A stretch of DNA of 64,000 nucleotides from Phanerodontia chrysosporium. Lineage: Eukaryota; Basidiomycota; Agaricomycetes; Polyporales; Phanerochaetaceae. The notes below the pieces were generated by a model. It was not told where the DNA came from and searched no databases. It was given only the letters and a program-made list of their open reading frames with translations. Positions 54,986-64,000 of this stretch are shown piece by piece. Within the stretch, counting starts at the first letter, position 1. Each line of letters starts with the position of its first letter. The stretch spans positions 62,001 through 126,000 of the forward strand of contig MJGA01000018.1 of assembly GCA_001910725.1 (NCBI GenBank), written 5' to 3'. The position numbers were made by a program, and so were the translations under genes.

Positions 54986-57900
54986 TCTGGAGGCCCTGCA
55001 GGACAGGGAAGGGTCCCGGGGAGGTCGCTATCCAGGACGGAGGCGGCAAGGCGGAGGAGAGGAGGACCGGGGGGCTGGAAGGCCCGCTGGGAAATGATAT
55101 AGCGCGGCGTCGTGCTGGACAGTCCCACGCGGCGTGGTGGCTAAGAGCAAGGAAAGCGGGGTCTGCACGCTCAGGCAAGTACAGACATGCGAGACCCTGT
55201 GACCCACAAGCCGCGAATCGACAGGAATCGACAAAGTCGCCCAGGGCAGAGGAGCAAGGCCCGCGTCGGAAAACACAGGCGGCGCCGCTGATTAGGAAGG
55301 GGCAAGAGATGATGGAGCCAATCTGCGTGCGATGCTGCCTCGAGAAAGTTTACGTTGCGAGGTACAAGCGAGATTTCGAGATGGGCACGCTAGGCTGGCC
55401 CGGTGCGAAAAGAGAATAGCCGGAGGCATGATGCAAGGGTCCCGGCGGCACTGCGATCGCGGCGAGGATGCCTAGCAGCATTCGAGTCTCCCGCAAAGAG
55501 GTCGTCTCCTAAGTCTGGCGGAGGGGGGTCGAGGACGGAGGCAAAGTCGATACGAAGACGTTGAGCGGATGTGACAACTTTGGCGGGCCCGTGCTTGGGC
55601 TCGATTGCTTCCGGTCACCCAGCGTTAAGACCCTGCCGATTCGGGACCCCCGCCATCAGATGCCGCCCTCTACCTGTTAGTTACCGAATCAGTGGCCAGT
55701 GCGACTGTCTCGGAGGCACACGACGTCCACGTCGCTCGCAGACGCTATCCTAGCCGTGTTGCAGCATCTCTGCACCTCTTGTGAGCTACCAGAATGCACG
55801 TTTCGACCTACTTGTGTTGCAGAGAGCCCTCTCGATGACCTCCAGCTCGTCCGATGGGCTCGACGTTCATCCGCAAGACTGCACAGTTTTCGCCATCGGA
55901 TCTTCTCTTGAGCTTGATAGGCATGCGCTGCAAGCACGTTATATTTTTTCCCTCGCTCTGCCAGTTGCCACTGACTCTAGATATGACGCATACCCATGGC
56001 CTGCAACTACTGCCCCCGAGGTACGCCTTGCGATAGTCTTCAATCATCCCTAAACAGGTATCATGACCAGCTCTCGGACCGCAGTCCTCGCTCATGCCGT
56101 CTCCGAGCAGACCGAGCACGGTCTGATGTTCCCCACCGGCACGTTTGAAATTACCCCAGTCGTCGCCGCCCGCCCAGGTAGCCACAACAGACTACCCGCC
56201 CCGCGCCCACCATTTCCGCACGGACGATACCGACGATATGCCCCCATCGAGAAGCCGCCGTCGGAGGCGGCCCTGCTGAGCACCCTTGACATCGTGACAG
56301 CGCCTCGCGTGCGCTCGCCGTCATACGCAGTGTCATATGTACGGCATCAGCGTCGCTCCGTCAGCTGCCCAGCAGGCACTAGCTCGCGCCGTCCTGGGCA
56401 TAGGCTACGATCGACGGCTCGCGCGGACGGCCCACTGTCGATTGACTTGATGAGCTAGCATCGCGGCCTTGCTGCACCGAACAAGGCTCGGGTCGGAGAT
56501 CCAAGTGCAAGTCCAGGCCAGATCCGCAAATCGCAATCTCTTGCTGCGACAGGGCGCGCTGAGCCCGGAACGCTGAAGCAGAGTTGGATCGTGAGTGAGC
56601 TGAACAATCGCACATGAAGGATGCAACTGAAATACCCTCTTGAACAGCTAGCACTCGAACACGCTACGCATTTCCGCCTTTGGATCATGCAAGCGAGAGG
56701 ATGTACTCGTTTGACTTAGGAGGGTCATGCGGTTGCACCTTGGCACGCGTATACTTTCTTCGCAGGCATATGTGCCATCCAGTCTGCGTTTTGACATCCT
56801 GAACGAGCGACTGCTCTGTTGTATGACCGCCTACGGTGCGTGGTGCTCCGGGGTCCCGATGCCTTGCACACTTGAGCGCTTCTGCTATCCTCGTCAAGTT
56901 GTGTGGCCATCTTTCCGCTGCTCTATCTCTGTGCCATACAAATCTCCTGTACACAAGCTATCGTCTATAAGTGCGCTGCAGAGGTATCGACAATCAACGT
57001 GTCCCCAGGCAGCCACCAATGACAGCGCACATAACCGCCCGCGATGGTGACCGACGCTTCGCGGTTGCGACCCGTCTTTGAGACTTCTGACCTCGGCAAT
57101 CGCAGACAGGCCAGCCAGGACCGTCGTACGAGAGGGCTCCGATGGCGAGCGAGATGGCGACGCAAGAGTCGTGCGTTCGCAGCGCGTATCGCGATCCCGC
57201 CTCAGCTTGGGGCAGCGGCAGCCGAGTATTCGCTTCGCACGCCGTGCGCCCGCTCGCACCAGCGGACAGGCGGACCAGCCGATGCGACAGCGCGGACGCC
57301 GCTGGCGTGCTGCCCTGCGCGGGCAGGTGCGCGCTGGCGAGGCTGCTGCCCTCGTCGGCATCCCGACGCGCCCGGGCGACAGCAACGCACGACGTGGATA
57401 CCCGGCACCTGCACGAGCCCGTGTCGTTTCTCGATGGTATACATGAAGTGCACTGATGGCGCTGCACCTCCGCTGCCGTGCGCCCGCGTAGCAAGGGCCC
57501 GCGCGACCCTGGTGCGAGCGGACGTGCGAATGTTTGGCGAGCCGGCCACGCGATAGGCAGAAAACAGCTTCTCGCTCTGCTGTGTACGGATCGTCAATCG
57601 AGGGTGCGTTGCACAAGCGAGTCTCCGGCGGTTCGAGGGCTGGGAAGCCAGCACATCTCCGCCGTCGATTAGAGCGTTCCGTTGAACAGACGGGAGGCGC
57701 GCTGCACTTACATACGTGCCTGGCCAGCAACGTGTATCAGTGCTCGTATCAAAGCCGCGAACAGTGGCCTGTTGCGAGATTCACAAGGACATACGCGATA
57801 GCGACCCATGTATATTCAGAGCTCGTTTTTCCGTACCTCAAGCTTCAAGGCTCGGAGAGAATCAGGAGTGGGACAACACATACCATCTCCTATTCTTCGG

Positions 57901-58686
57901 AGCTTCTGTCAGGGACCCGGGCCTTCCGCGCGCAGCTGGTGGTCTACGATCGGTGAGATTGCTCCGAAAGCTTCTGCAAGCACCGTGGCGATCCCGTGCG
58001 CGCGTCATGAGCGTGCGTGGGACCAGCAGCCGCAGAAGGTGTGCGGGAGCTATCTTGGGCGGGACAGAAGGTGTAGACTGGCCGCGCGCAGCTCGAGAAC
58101 GGGGAGGAAGCACCCGTCGCACCCGGTACACTCGTGAAACCAGCATAGCCTTTGAGGACGCGACGCCTTCGCCGGCCAGGAGAGACCACGGCGTTTCTCG
58201 TGGGGAATGCACTGGCGTATGACACTGTGGTTCAGCGAGTGGTCGGCTATACCATGGGTCGATCTCTGCCGTGTCCGACAGAAGGTTATGGGTAAAATGT
58301 CATGGGATCTGGTGCGAGGGTCTTGGATTTGTCGAGGACAAGCTCGGGTCTACCGCCACATGCGAGACTCAACCAGAGCTTGTCCCAACGGTACTTGTCC
58401 AGAGCAAGAATAACGACAGGAAATCGCCAGATATTATTCGAAAGGCTGTCGAGGCAGATCTAGGCTGGGTGATGCAGGCACGAGGAGGTTGCTATGCTCG
58501 AAAGAGAGGTGAACGTTGGGGCATTTTCGTGGATCAGTCGAGGTCGGAATTGCCGAACGACGAGACGTGGTGACCTTTCGCCGTCTCCCAAGCTTTCACC
58601 ATCCCGTCGACCGACTTCTCCGTCTTTTTAAACCGGCACTAGGCCCAGTCTCTCCTTTTGTTTCTCTTTCGCCCGCCGCCGCATCC
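54986..58686. other. gene-poor interval, nothing assigned
   Basis: 3.7 kb with no recognisable protein family, tRNA or repeat on either strand. Short open frames exist, the longest being minus-strand 56894-57730 in GC-rich sequence, but their composition (Arg/Ala-rich) is that of chance frames. It must include the promoter of the gene at 58687. Confidence 0.45.
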
Positions 58687-60368
58687 ATGTCGCAGCAGCA
58701 GCTAGCAAGCAGCCAGGTCAATGGCTTCGGCAACATCGAGATGATGTTCAAGCAGATTATGGAGGTCGTCCACAAGTCGGTACGTCGCTGTCGCACTCCA
58801 GCGATTTTCTAGGCTAAGCAGCGCACACAGCAAATGGAAATTGCAGAGCTCCGCTCAGAGACTCATGAACTGCGTCAGGCCAATGCCAGCTTGGAACGCC
58901 AGATTAAGGAGGGCATGCAGGTGAGCTGGCATTCTGTTTCTCGCGCTTTCGTGCTCTGACACGTATGCTGACAGTATAACGGTAACGGATCACGATTCGG
59001 GACCGGATTCAACACCCCCGCCCCCAGCAGTCCCCAACTACGCGCAAAATCTCCCTTCCTCTCGCCCGCCTCTATTCCTTCGCTAGCTGTACCAACCAGC
59101 ATATTCGTCCCGTCGCCGCTGAGCGACAACGCATTATCCCAGTACCCATTCACGAACCGTGAGATTCCCGGCTTCTATGTCGTCATCCCCGCAGGAGGTG
59201 CCGGAACGCGCCTCTGGCCACTCTCTCGTGAAGAGCACCCCAAGTTCCTCCTCGACCTCACCCTCAAGGGACGTTCCCTGATCCAGGCGACATGGGACCG
59301 TCTCCTCCCCCTCACCAGCGCCGCCCGCACGACAATCGTCGCGGGCCCCGCACACGTCAAGAGCATCCGCGAGCAGCTCCCGGACCTGCTCCCCCACAAC
59401 CTGTTCTGCGAGCCGAGCGCAAAGGACTCTATGGCCGCCATCGGTCTGGCCGCCGCCATCATCGCCAAGCGCGACCCGACTGCCGTCATCGGCAGTTTCG
59501 CGGCGGACCACATGATCTCGGGAGACGACGCATTCCTCGCGGCCGTCGCAGAGGCGGTCGAGGTCGCGCGCCAGGACTACCTCGTCACGATCGGTATTGC
59601 ACCCTCGCACCCCAGCACGGGCTTCGGTTACGTGCGTCTGGGCGAGAAGCTCGGCATGCCAAACGCGCCGAACGCACGCCTCGTCTCGAGCTTCAAGGAG
59701 AAGCCCGACGCGCGCACCGCGGCCGCATACATCAAGACCGGTAACTACCGCTGGAACGCCGGTATGTTCGTCACAAAGGCGACGTTCCTCATGGACCTCC
59801 TCAAGGAGTACAAGCCTGAGCTACACGACGGCCTCCAGAAGATTGCGGCCGCGTGGGACGACGAGAGCCTCCGCCAGAAGGTCCTCGATGAGGTCTGGCC
59901 CGACCTCGAGAAGATCGCCATCGATCACGCCGTTGCAGAGCCGGCTGCATTGGATCGCCGTGTTGCGGTCGTGCCTGCCACTTTCGGTGCGTCTACAATA
60001 ACCATTTGACTACTTGTCACTCACATTCCATGCTAGGTTGGGACGACGTCGGTGACTTCTCTTCCCTTGCGGACCTCCTGCCCGCAGAGTCGAACCAGCC
60101 CCGCGTACTGGGCGACAGCAGCCTCGGTACGTGTGGTCTCCACTTGCGCTCGCGACGCTCCGCTTACGCTTGTGCAGTGCTCACTGAACAGGTCGCCGGC
60201 GGCATTGTCGTGCCCGGCTCAGGCCGCCTCGTTTCCCTACTTGGTGTGGACGACCTGGTCATCGTGGACATGCCCGACACCCTCCTCGTCACCACCCGCG
60301 CACGTTCGCAGGAGGTTAAGCGCCTTGTCAAGAAGTGCAAGGAGAGCGGCTTCAAGCAGCTTCTGTAA
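58687..60368 (+). CDS. mannose-1-phosphate guanylyltransferase, bacterial ManC type, with N-terminal coiled coil
   Basis: Expected to make GDP-mannose from mannose-1-phosphate and GTP. Five exons (58687-58779, 58831-58920, 58975-59986, 60037-60126, 60178-60368) give 491 residues with matching phases. Residues 1-61 form a Gln/Glu-rich coiled-coil-like leader (EIAELRSETHELRQANASLE), then a Ser/Pro linker to about 120. The nucleotidyltransferase domain has GGAGTRLWPLSREEHPKF (about 134-151), FAADHMI, GFGYVRLG, FKEKP and YRWNAGMF. The GTRLWPLSR form is that of bacterial ManC/RfbM, not of the usual fungal Psa1/MPG1. The C-terminal domain is short and lacks the isomerase cupin. A transfer origin is possible but not shown. 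Confidence 0.88.
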
Positions 60369-60830
60369 TCAGGTGCACCCACCTCTGCCTGTCCCCACTC
60401 GATGTTCCCCTGCCCCGCATATTGGGCTGCTTGCTTCGCGGAGCTGAGCTTCGTACTTTCTTGTTTCGACTTTGAACAGACTTGTTGTCCGATTACTAGT
60501 TCCTTTTTTCGTTTAGTGTCCTCATATCGCTGCGTCTCCTCTTCTCACTGTTGAAGTACTACTCGGGATCCTTGGACTGCGCCTATTCTAGCCCTCCTAC
60601 TCGCGCCACTTCTCAACGTATATATCTCTGCATCTTAGCGTAATACAAGGGACTATTATCACATTCCTCCTCTCCGCTGTTTATCATCGTACGGAGGGGC
60701 ACGAAGCACAGCCAACGCTACGATTGTTCGCATGTAACTCCACAGGGCTACTGCGGCATCTTCAAGTAGAAGCGTATAGGAAACGGCCTCACAAGAGGAT
60801 CTCAACAGGCACCGACCCAGAAGGAACAGT
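60369..60830. other. 3' region of the ManC-like gene
   Basis: About 460 bp between convergent gene ends. The segment after 60660 still resembles the 3' flank of F-box copy 1 (TTCTGGGTCGGTGCCTGTTG, shared with 52230-52250), so the duplication extends past the stop codon. Confidence 0.6.
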
Positions 60831-62274
60831 TCACACAGACTCACGGGGCAGCGTCCCATCGACCTCAAGCAAATACTTCACCCAATCCATGGTGAAGTCG
60901 TCGCCGTCTGCGATCGTCTCACGGCTCGGCGTGAAAGTCACACGAAGGTCCTTGAACATCTGCTGGGCACGCACGCCGAACCAACCCGCGTAGCTCACCC
61001 GCTCGAGCGGCCGCCCGTCGCACGCGCGCTGCTGCACGAAGCGGACCGCAGAGTACTCGTGTGGACCGAGGATCACGAGCTCGCGGAGGTCGGGCCACGC
61101 GGGCGCGCCCAGCCTCGCCACGGCAGCCAGCAGCGGCGCCGGGTTTCCGCCCGAGATGTGCAGCGCCTGCAGGCGCGGGAACGCGGCGGCGAAGCGTGGC
61201 CAGCACAGACGCGAGCCTAGGATGCTCTGGGGACGTAGTACCGCAGGGACCGCACGCGTGGGAAGACGAGCGCGCCGTCGTGGATGTATGTGTGCACGTG
61301 CGAGGGCTCCTGCCCGACAATGAGCAGCTGCTCGAGTGCTGGCGCATTGCGGCACAGCGTGGCGACAATGCTGTAGTCTGCGCTGTTGTCTTCCAAGACA
61401 CGCTCGATGACGAGGCACGCGAGCCGTGGGAGCGTAGTGGGCATATGCGCGAGCGTCGAGTCCGGGATATCGAGGTAGAAGTAGGCCCTCCGGAGGATGA
61501 GCACCTCGAGCGTTTCAGACGCGCTGCGCAGCAGGTCTGCAAAGTGGTCGAGATGCGCAGGCTCCGTGTATTTGAAGTGAACAAGCTCGAGTGTCGTCAG
61601 CTGCGCGAAGAGCTGCGGCGTGATGGAGCGTAGGGCCGGCGTTGTCGTAGCGGGGTTCAGTGAAACGCAGCTGTGTCAGCTTCGGCGCTGTGAGATCGAG
61701 CGTACGAGCATGTGAGTGCTCGGTGCGAAGGGCCCAGGACATCTGCAAGTGCTCGAGGACAGGGAAGAATTGTCGGTTCATCCGTTGTGTTATGGCAGCT
61801 ATGTGGGCGGTGCCGCGGGTGTTAATGACACAGTGCCTCCATCGCGCATGCTCTTCAAAGAGTACATCCCATACTTTGTCGCAAGGGCACCGAGAGGAAC
61901 CCTCCGAGTCGCTTTCCATACCAGAAGAGTCGCTATTGGTGTCCTCGCCCAACCGGCAGTTGAACTCGATGGAAAGCGGAAGCTGACCTGAGCGTGAGAG
62001 GTAGGTCTTCACGAAGTTGAGGTCACTTTTCCTGCCACACAGAGTAACGTGAATGCAGTTCCATAGACATGGAAGAGACACGGCAGGTCTCTCCATCGCC
62101 TCGAAACTTGGCTCATGACTATCGGGGAGTGTGTACGGGACTGCCGAACGTGGCCTCTCCGCAATAGGGGAATATCGTAGGTGGGTATGTTGTCCGCAGG
62201 ATCTCATATGCGATATCGTCAGGGAGCATATCGACAAGACACTTCTGGGTATCCTTGATAGTCCACCTCTCCAT
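60831..62274 (-). pseudogene. F-box/LRR-like protein, copy 2 (frame-broken)
   Basis: Paralogue of 50797-52306 in inverted orientation. The F-box is better kept: MERWTIKDTQKCLVDMLPDD, IAYEILRTTYPP. It is followed by MSQVSRRWRDL, SLPCLWNCIHVTLC, YLSRSGQLPLSIEFN, VWDVLFEEHARWRHCVI and the leucine-rich C-terminus (PRLACLVIERVLED, PRLQALHISGGN, LRELVILGPHEYSAVRFVQQ, FTMDWVKYLLEV). Breaks lie near 62115, near 62085 (GCC where copy 1 implies GGCC), near 61640, near 61515 and near 61220. Confidence 0.7.
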
Positions 62275-62671
62275 GGACTGTGAGAGATGTTCGGATTTGC
62301 TGGCAATCCGTGATCTGAACGGCTCGACATCGAAGCTACGCAAGGAGGAGCAATTTTTGAGTCCTGATCGCCGAACTGTGATGTCAAGCAATAATCTATC
62401 ATCTGCGGTAGAGCACTTGCCTGCCTGTTGCTCTATGGTAGTATGACGCAGGAGAAAGTCGCGTTGCGCAAGGCAGTCAAATGTAACTTCTTGTTAGTAT
62501 GGAATAAAGAAAGCCGGTAACTACCGGCGTATACAATTACTAGCTGCTTACACCCTCTCCCGCTCTTCGTTACTGGGACTCGAACTCGTACTACTCTCGA
62601 CATCCAGTAAATGGAGGTAGTGATAGTAATGATGAACATTCGCCTGCTATTGTACGAGGTTGTCGACTGGT
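62275..62671. other. intergenic region, nothing assigned
   Basis: About 400 bp upstream of F-box copy 2 and downstream of the next gene. A short tRNA T-loop-like match near 62575 is not supported by a cloverleaf. Confidence 0.45.
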
Positions 62672-64000
62672 TCACCATGGCAAATGATACACTCTGGCGT
62701 CTGACTTTGTAGGCTTGCCAAATGTCACCTCAGCGCATGGTGCATGCCCCTCCTCGAATACCATTACGATGTTGAATAGCGTCTCGACGCTCTCTTCTCG
62801 ACAGGATCCGGGCGCAGCAGATCGCTCCGGTGAGTTGAACGTATCTGCGAAGACGCGCTGCCTGAGTAGCGCAGGACGCATCTTCTCCCTGACCTGCTCC
62901 TTGCCATACTCCTGCACGAGTGCGCACAGAGTGTCTTTGCGCGGTCGAGTCTGATAGGCGACCCTGCGAGCCATGGAGGCTCGTCGACGAGGTGGTTCTC
63001 GAGGAAGTGGTTTGTGTGTACGAGGAGCCCGAGGCTGTCCTCAGTGAGGTGCACCGCGCCGAGCGGCGACAGCTCGATCCCGCGACTACCAAAGGGCGAC
63101 GCGATGAGGATGTGTTGGCTCGAAGCGCATCCCCCGAGCGTCGAGACGAGATCGAGGGCGTCCGTCAGGCAGCGTTGCTCGAGCAGGAGCCGCAGAATGA
63201 CGTGCACGGGGAGCAGGCTCTCGTCCACTGGCTTTGCGCGAATGGCGTTCAGGCACACGCCCACCGATGCCGAGTTGAACCCAATCTTGCCCACAATGCC
63301 GGGCTGTGGGGATGGCGTCAGGACGGTATATTCTAGGAAGAGACACCAACTTGCCTCCATGACCATCCAAATGTCAGGCTTGCCTCTTGTATGATGGACG
63401 CTAGGACGAGGTTTGGTCCAACAGCGGTGCGCCAGTCCCAGTTCTGTGCGAGAATACGCTTGTGCTGGCGTCTCACGCCCTTGCTCGACTCGTCATGGTC
63501 GGTGAGGTCGCCAATGTTCCACGCCAGTGCCGTGCATCCGTCGTCAAACTGGCCAAGCGCAATCTCGCTGCGGGCGTTCAGAGCAACGACGTCGCGATAT
63601 CAATGCGGCGCCCAGCCGCAGCTTCCGCAGGGTGTTCCCCATTTGACGCAGCTTTGGCGTCGCCCGAGCCGTTGACGCCGTCGGCAATCCCGCGCATCTC
63701 CTCAAACAGATGTGGCGCAAGTCTCTCGATAGCGGGCTGGTATCGCTTGGCTGTGGCGCGGACCTGCAATGTGATGGCGTCAGTACCAGTACTTAGGGGC
63801 TAAGTCGACTTCGTGGAGCAGATAACGCACCTGCTCCCATGAGAACTTGCAATTCTTCTGGAAAATACCTTCATAGATGACAAGCTGGGCATGTATCTGC
63901 TCGCGCAGCTGCGACCCATGCGCGAATCCGATCTGTGCGCCCAGCAGCTCGGTAAGTATACGCCAAGCCAATCGAGAACTAAAGCACTACCTCATAGGAT
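62672..64000 (-). CDS. peptidase C45 / acyl-CoA:6-APA acyltransferase-like protein (5' end outside window)
   Basis: An Ntn-hydrolase of the isopenicillin-N acyltransferase family, made as a precursor that cleaves itself before a catalytic Cys. Seen: SYE/IGFAHGSQLREQIHAQLV across a 58-bp intron (63933-63990), EEMRGIADG, the nucleophile motif FDDGCTALAWN (Cys codon at 63534-63536), LAQNWDW, PGIVGKIGFNSASVGVCLNA, HILIASPFG, HTNHFL and an ending DARVYHLPW-stop. Two places look frame-broken: near 63590 and near 63375 (GAGGCAAG where GAGGGCAAG would give EGKPDIWMVME). The intron at 63304-63354 seems to use a GC donor. The family's native substrates in basidiomycetes are unknown. Confidence 0.78.

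Noticed and set aside
56894..57730. 278-codon minus-strand frame in the gene-poor interval
   Set aside because: Arg/Ala/Cys-rich, without any domain or neighbouring exon; other frames are open here as well because of the high GC content.
62575..62588. GGGACTCGAACTCG, resembling a tRNA T-loop (B box) on the minus strand
   Set aside because: No acceptor stem, D arm or anticodon arm can be placed around it; at most a relic of a tRNA-derived repeat.
1..64000. CRISPR arrays, rRNA genes and bacterial operons
   Set aside because: No regularly spaced direct repeats, no rRNA-like conserved blocks, and gene structure is that of an intron-rich fungus.

Overview
The window comes from a filamentous basidiomycete, most likely an Agaricomycete. 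It is GC-rich, its genes are interrupted by many 45-70 bp introns with GTRNGT donors and CAG acceptors, and it carries lineage-restricted membrane-protein families together with conserved housekeeping genes (ELP1, EFG1, PMR1, a DH-BAR-SH3 RhoGEF). No bacterial-type operons, CRISPR arrays or rRNA genes are visible.

Layout. Positions 1-2353 are the 3' end of a Ty3/Gypsy chromovirus whose 5' part lies outside the window. A second, full-length copy of the same family (3616-11752, two apparently identical 337-bp LTRs, CCAAC target duplication) sits inside a short-chain dehydrogenase gene; the two halves of that gene (about 2767-3615 and 11753-11908) join in frame when the element is removed. The element has gag, a pol polyprotein with a dUTPase domain between protease and reverse transcriptase, a chromodomain after integrase, and a third ORF overlapping the pol tail in another frame. 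Its PBS is complementary to a 10-nt stretch near the expected RNA 5' end, which suggests Tf1-like self-priming.

From 12.2 to 30.4 kb is an intact housekeeping block: ELP1 (-), EFG1 (-), a BBE/VAO-type FAD oxidoreductase with a large disordered insertion (+), a PMR1-type Ca2+/Mn2+ P-type ATPase (-) and a DH-BAR-SH3 RhoGEF (+). A young full-length Ty1/Copia element (31039-35721) follows, with one apparent LTR mismatch and a PBS matching an initiator-tRNA-Met half molecule. Next come an aldo-keto reductase (+) and a multipass membrane protein gene (-).

From 42 to 64 kb the window is accessory. A tandem duplication of about 3.4 kb contains, in each unit, one near-full and one truncated member of a glycosylated membrane-protein family, all with broken frames. 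An inverted pair of decayed F-box/LRR-like genes (50.8-52.3 kb and 60.8-62.3 kb) flanks a multipass membrane protein gene, a gene-poor stretch and a bacterial-type mannose-1-phosphate guanylyltransferase with an N-terminal coiled coil. The window ends inside a peptidase-C45 / acyl-CoA:6-APA acyltransferase-like gene. The conserved genes examined read through without breaks, whereas the accessory genes repeatedly carry single-base frame breaks, many in short G/C runs; these are either real decay or assembly errors.
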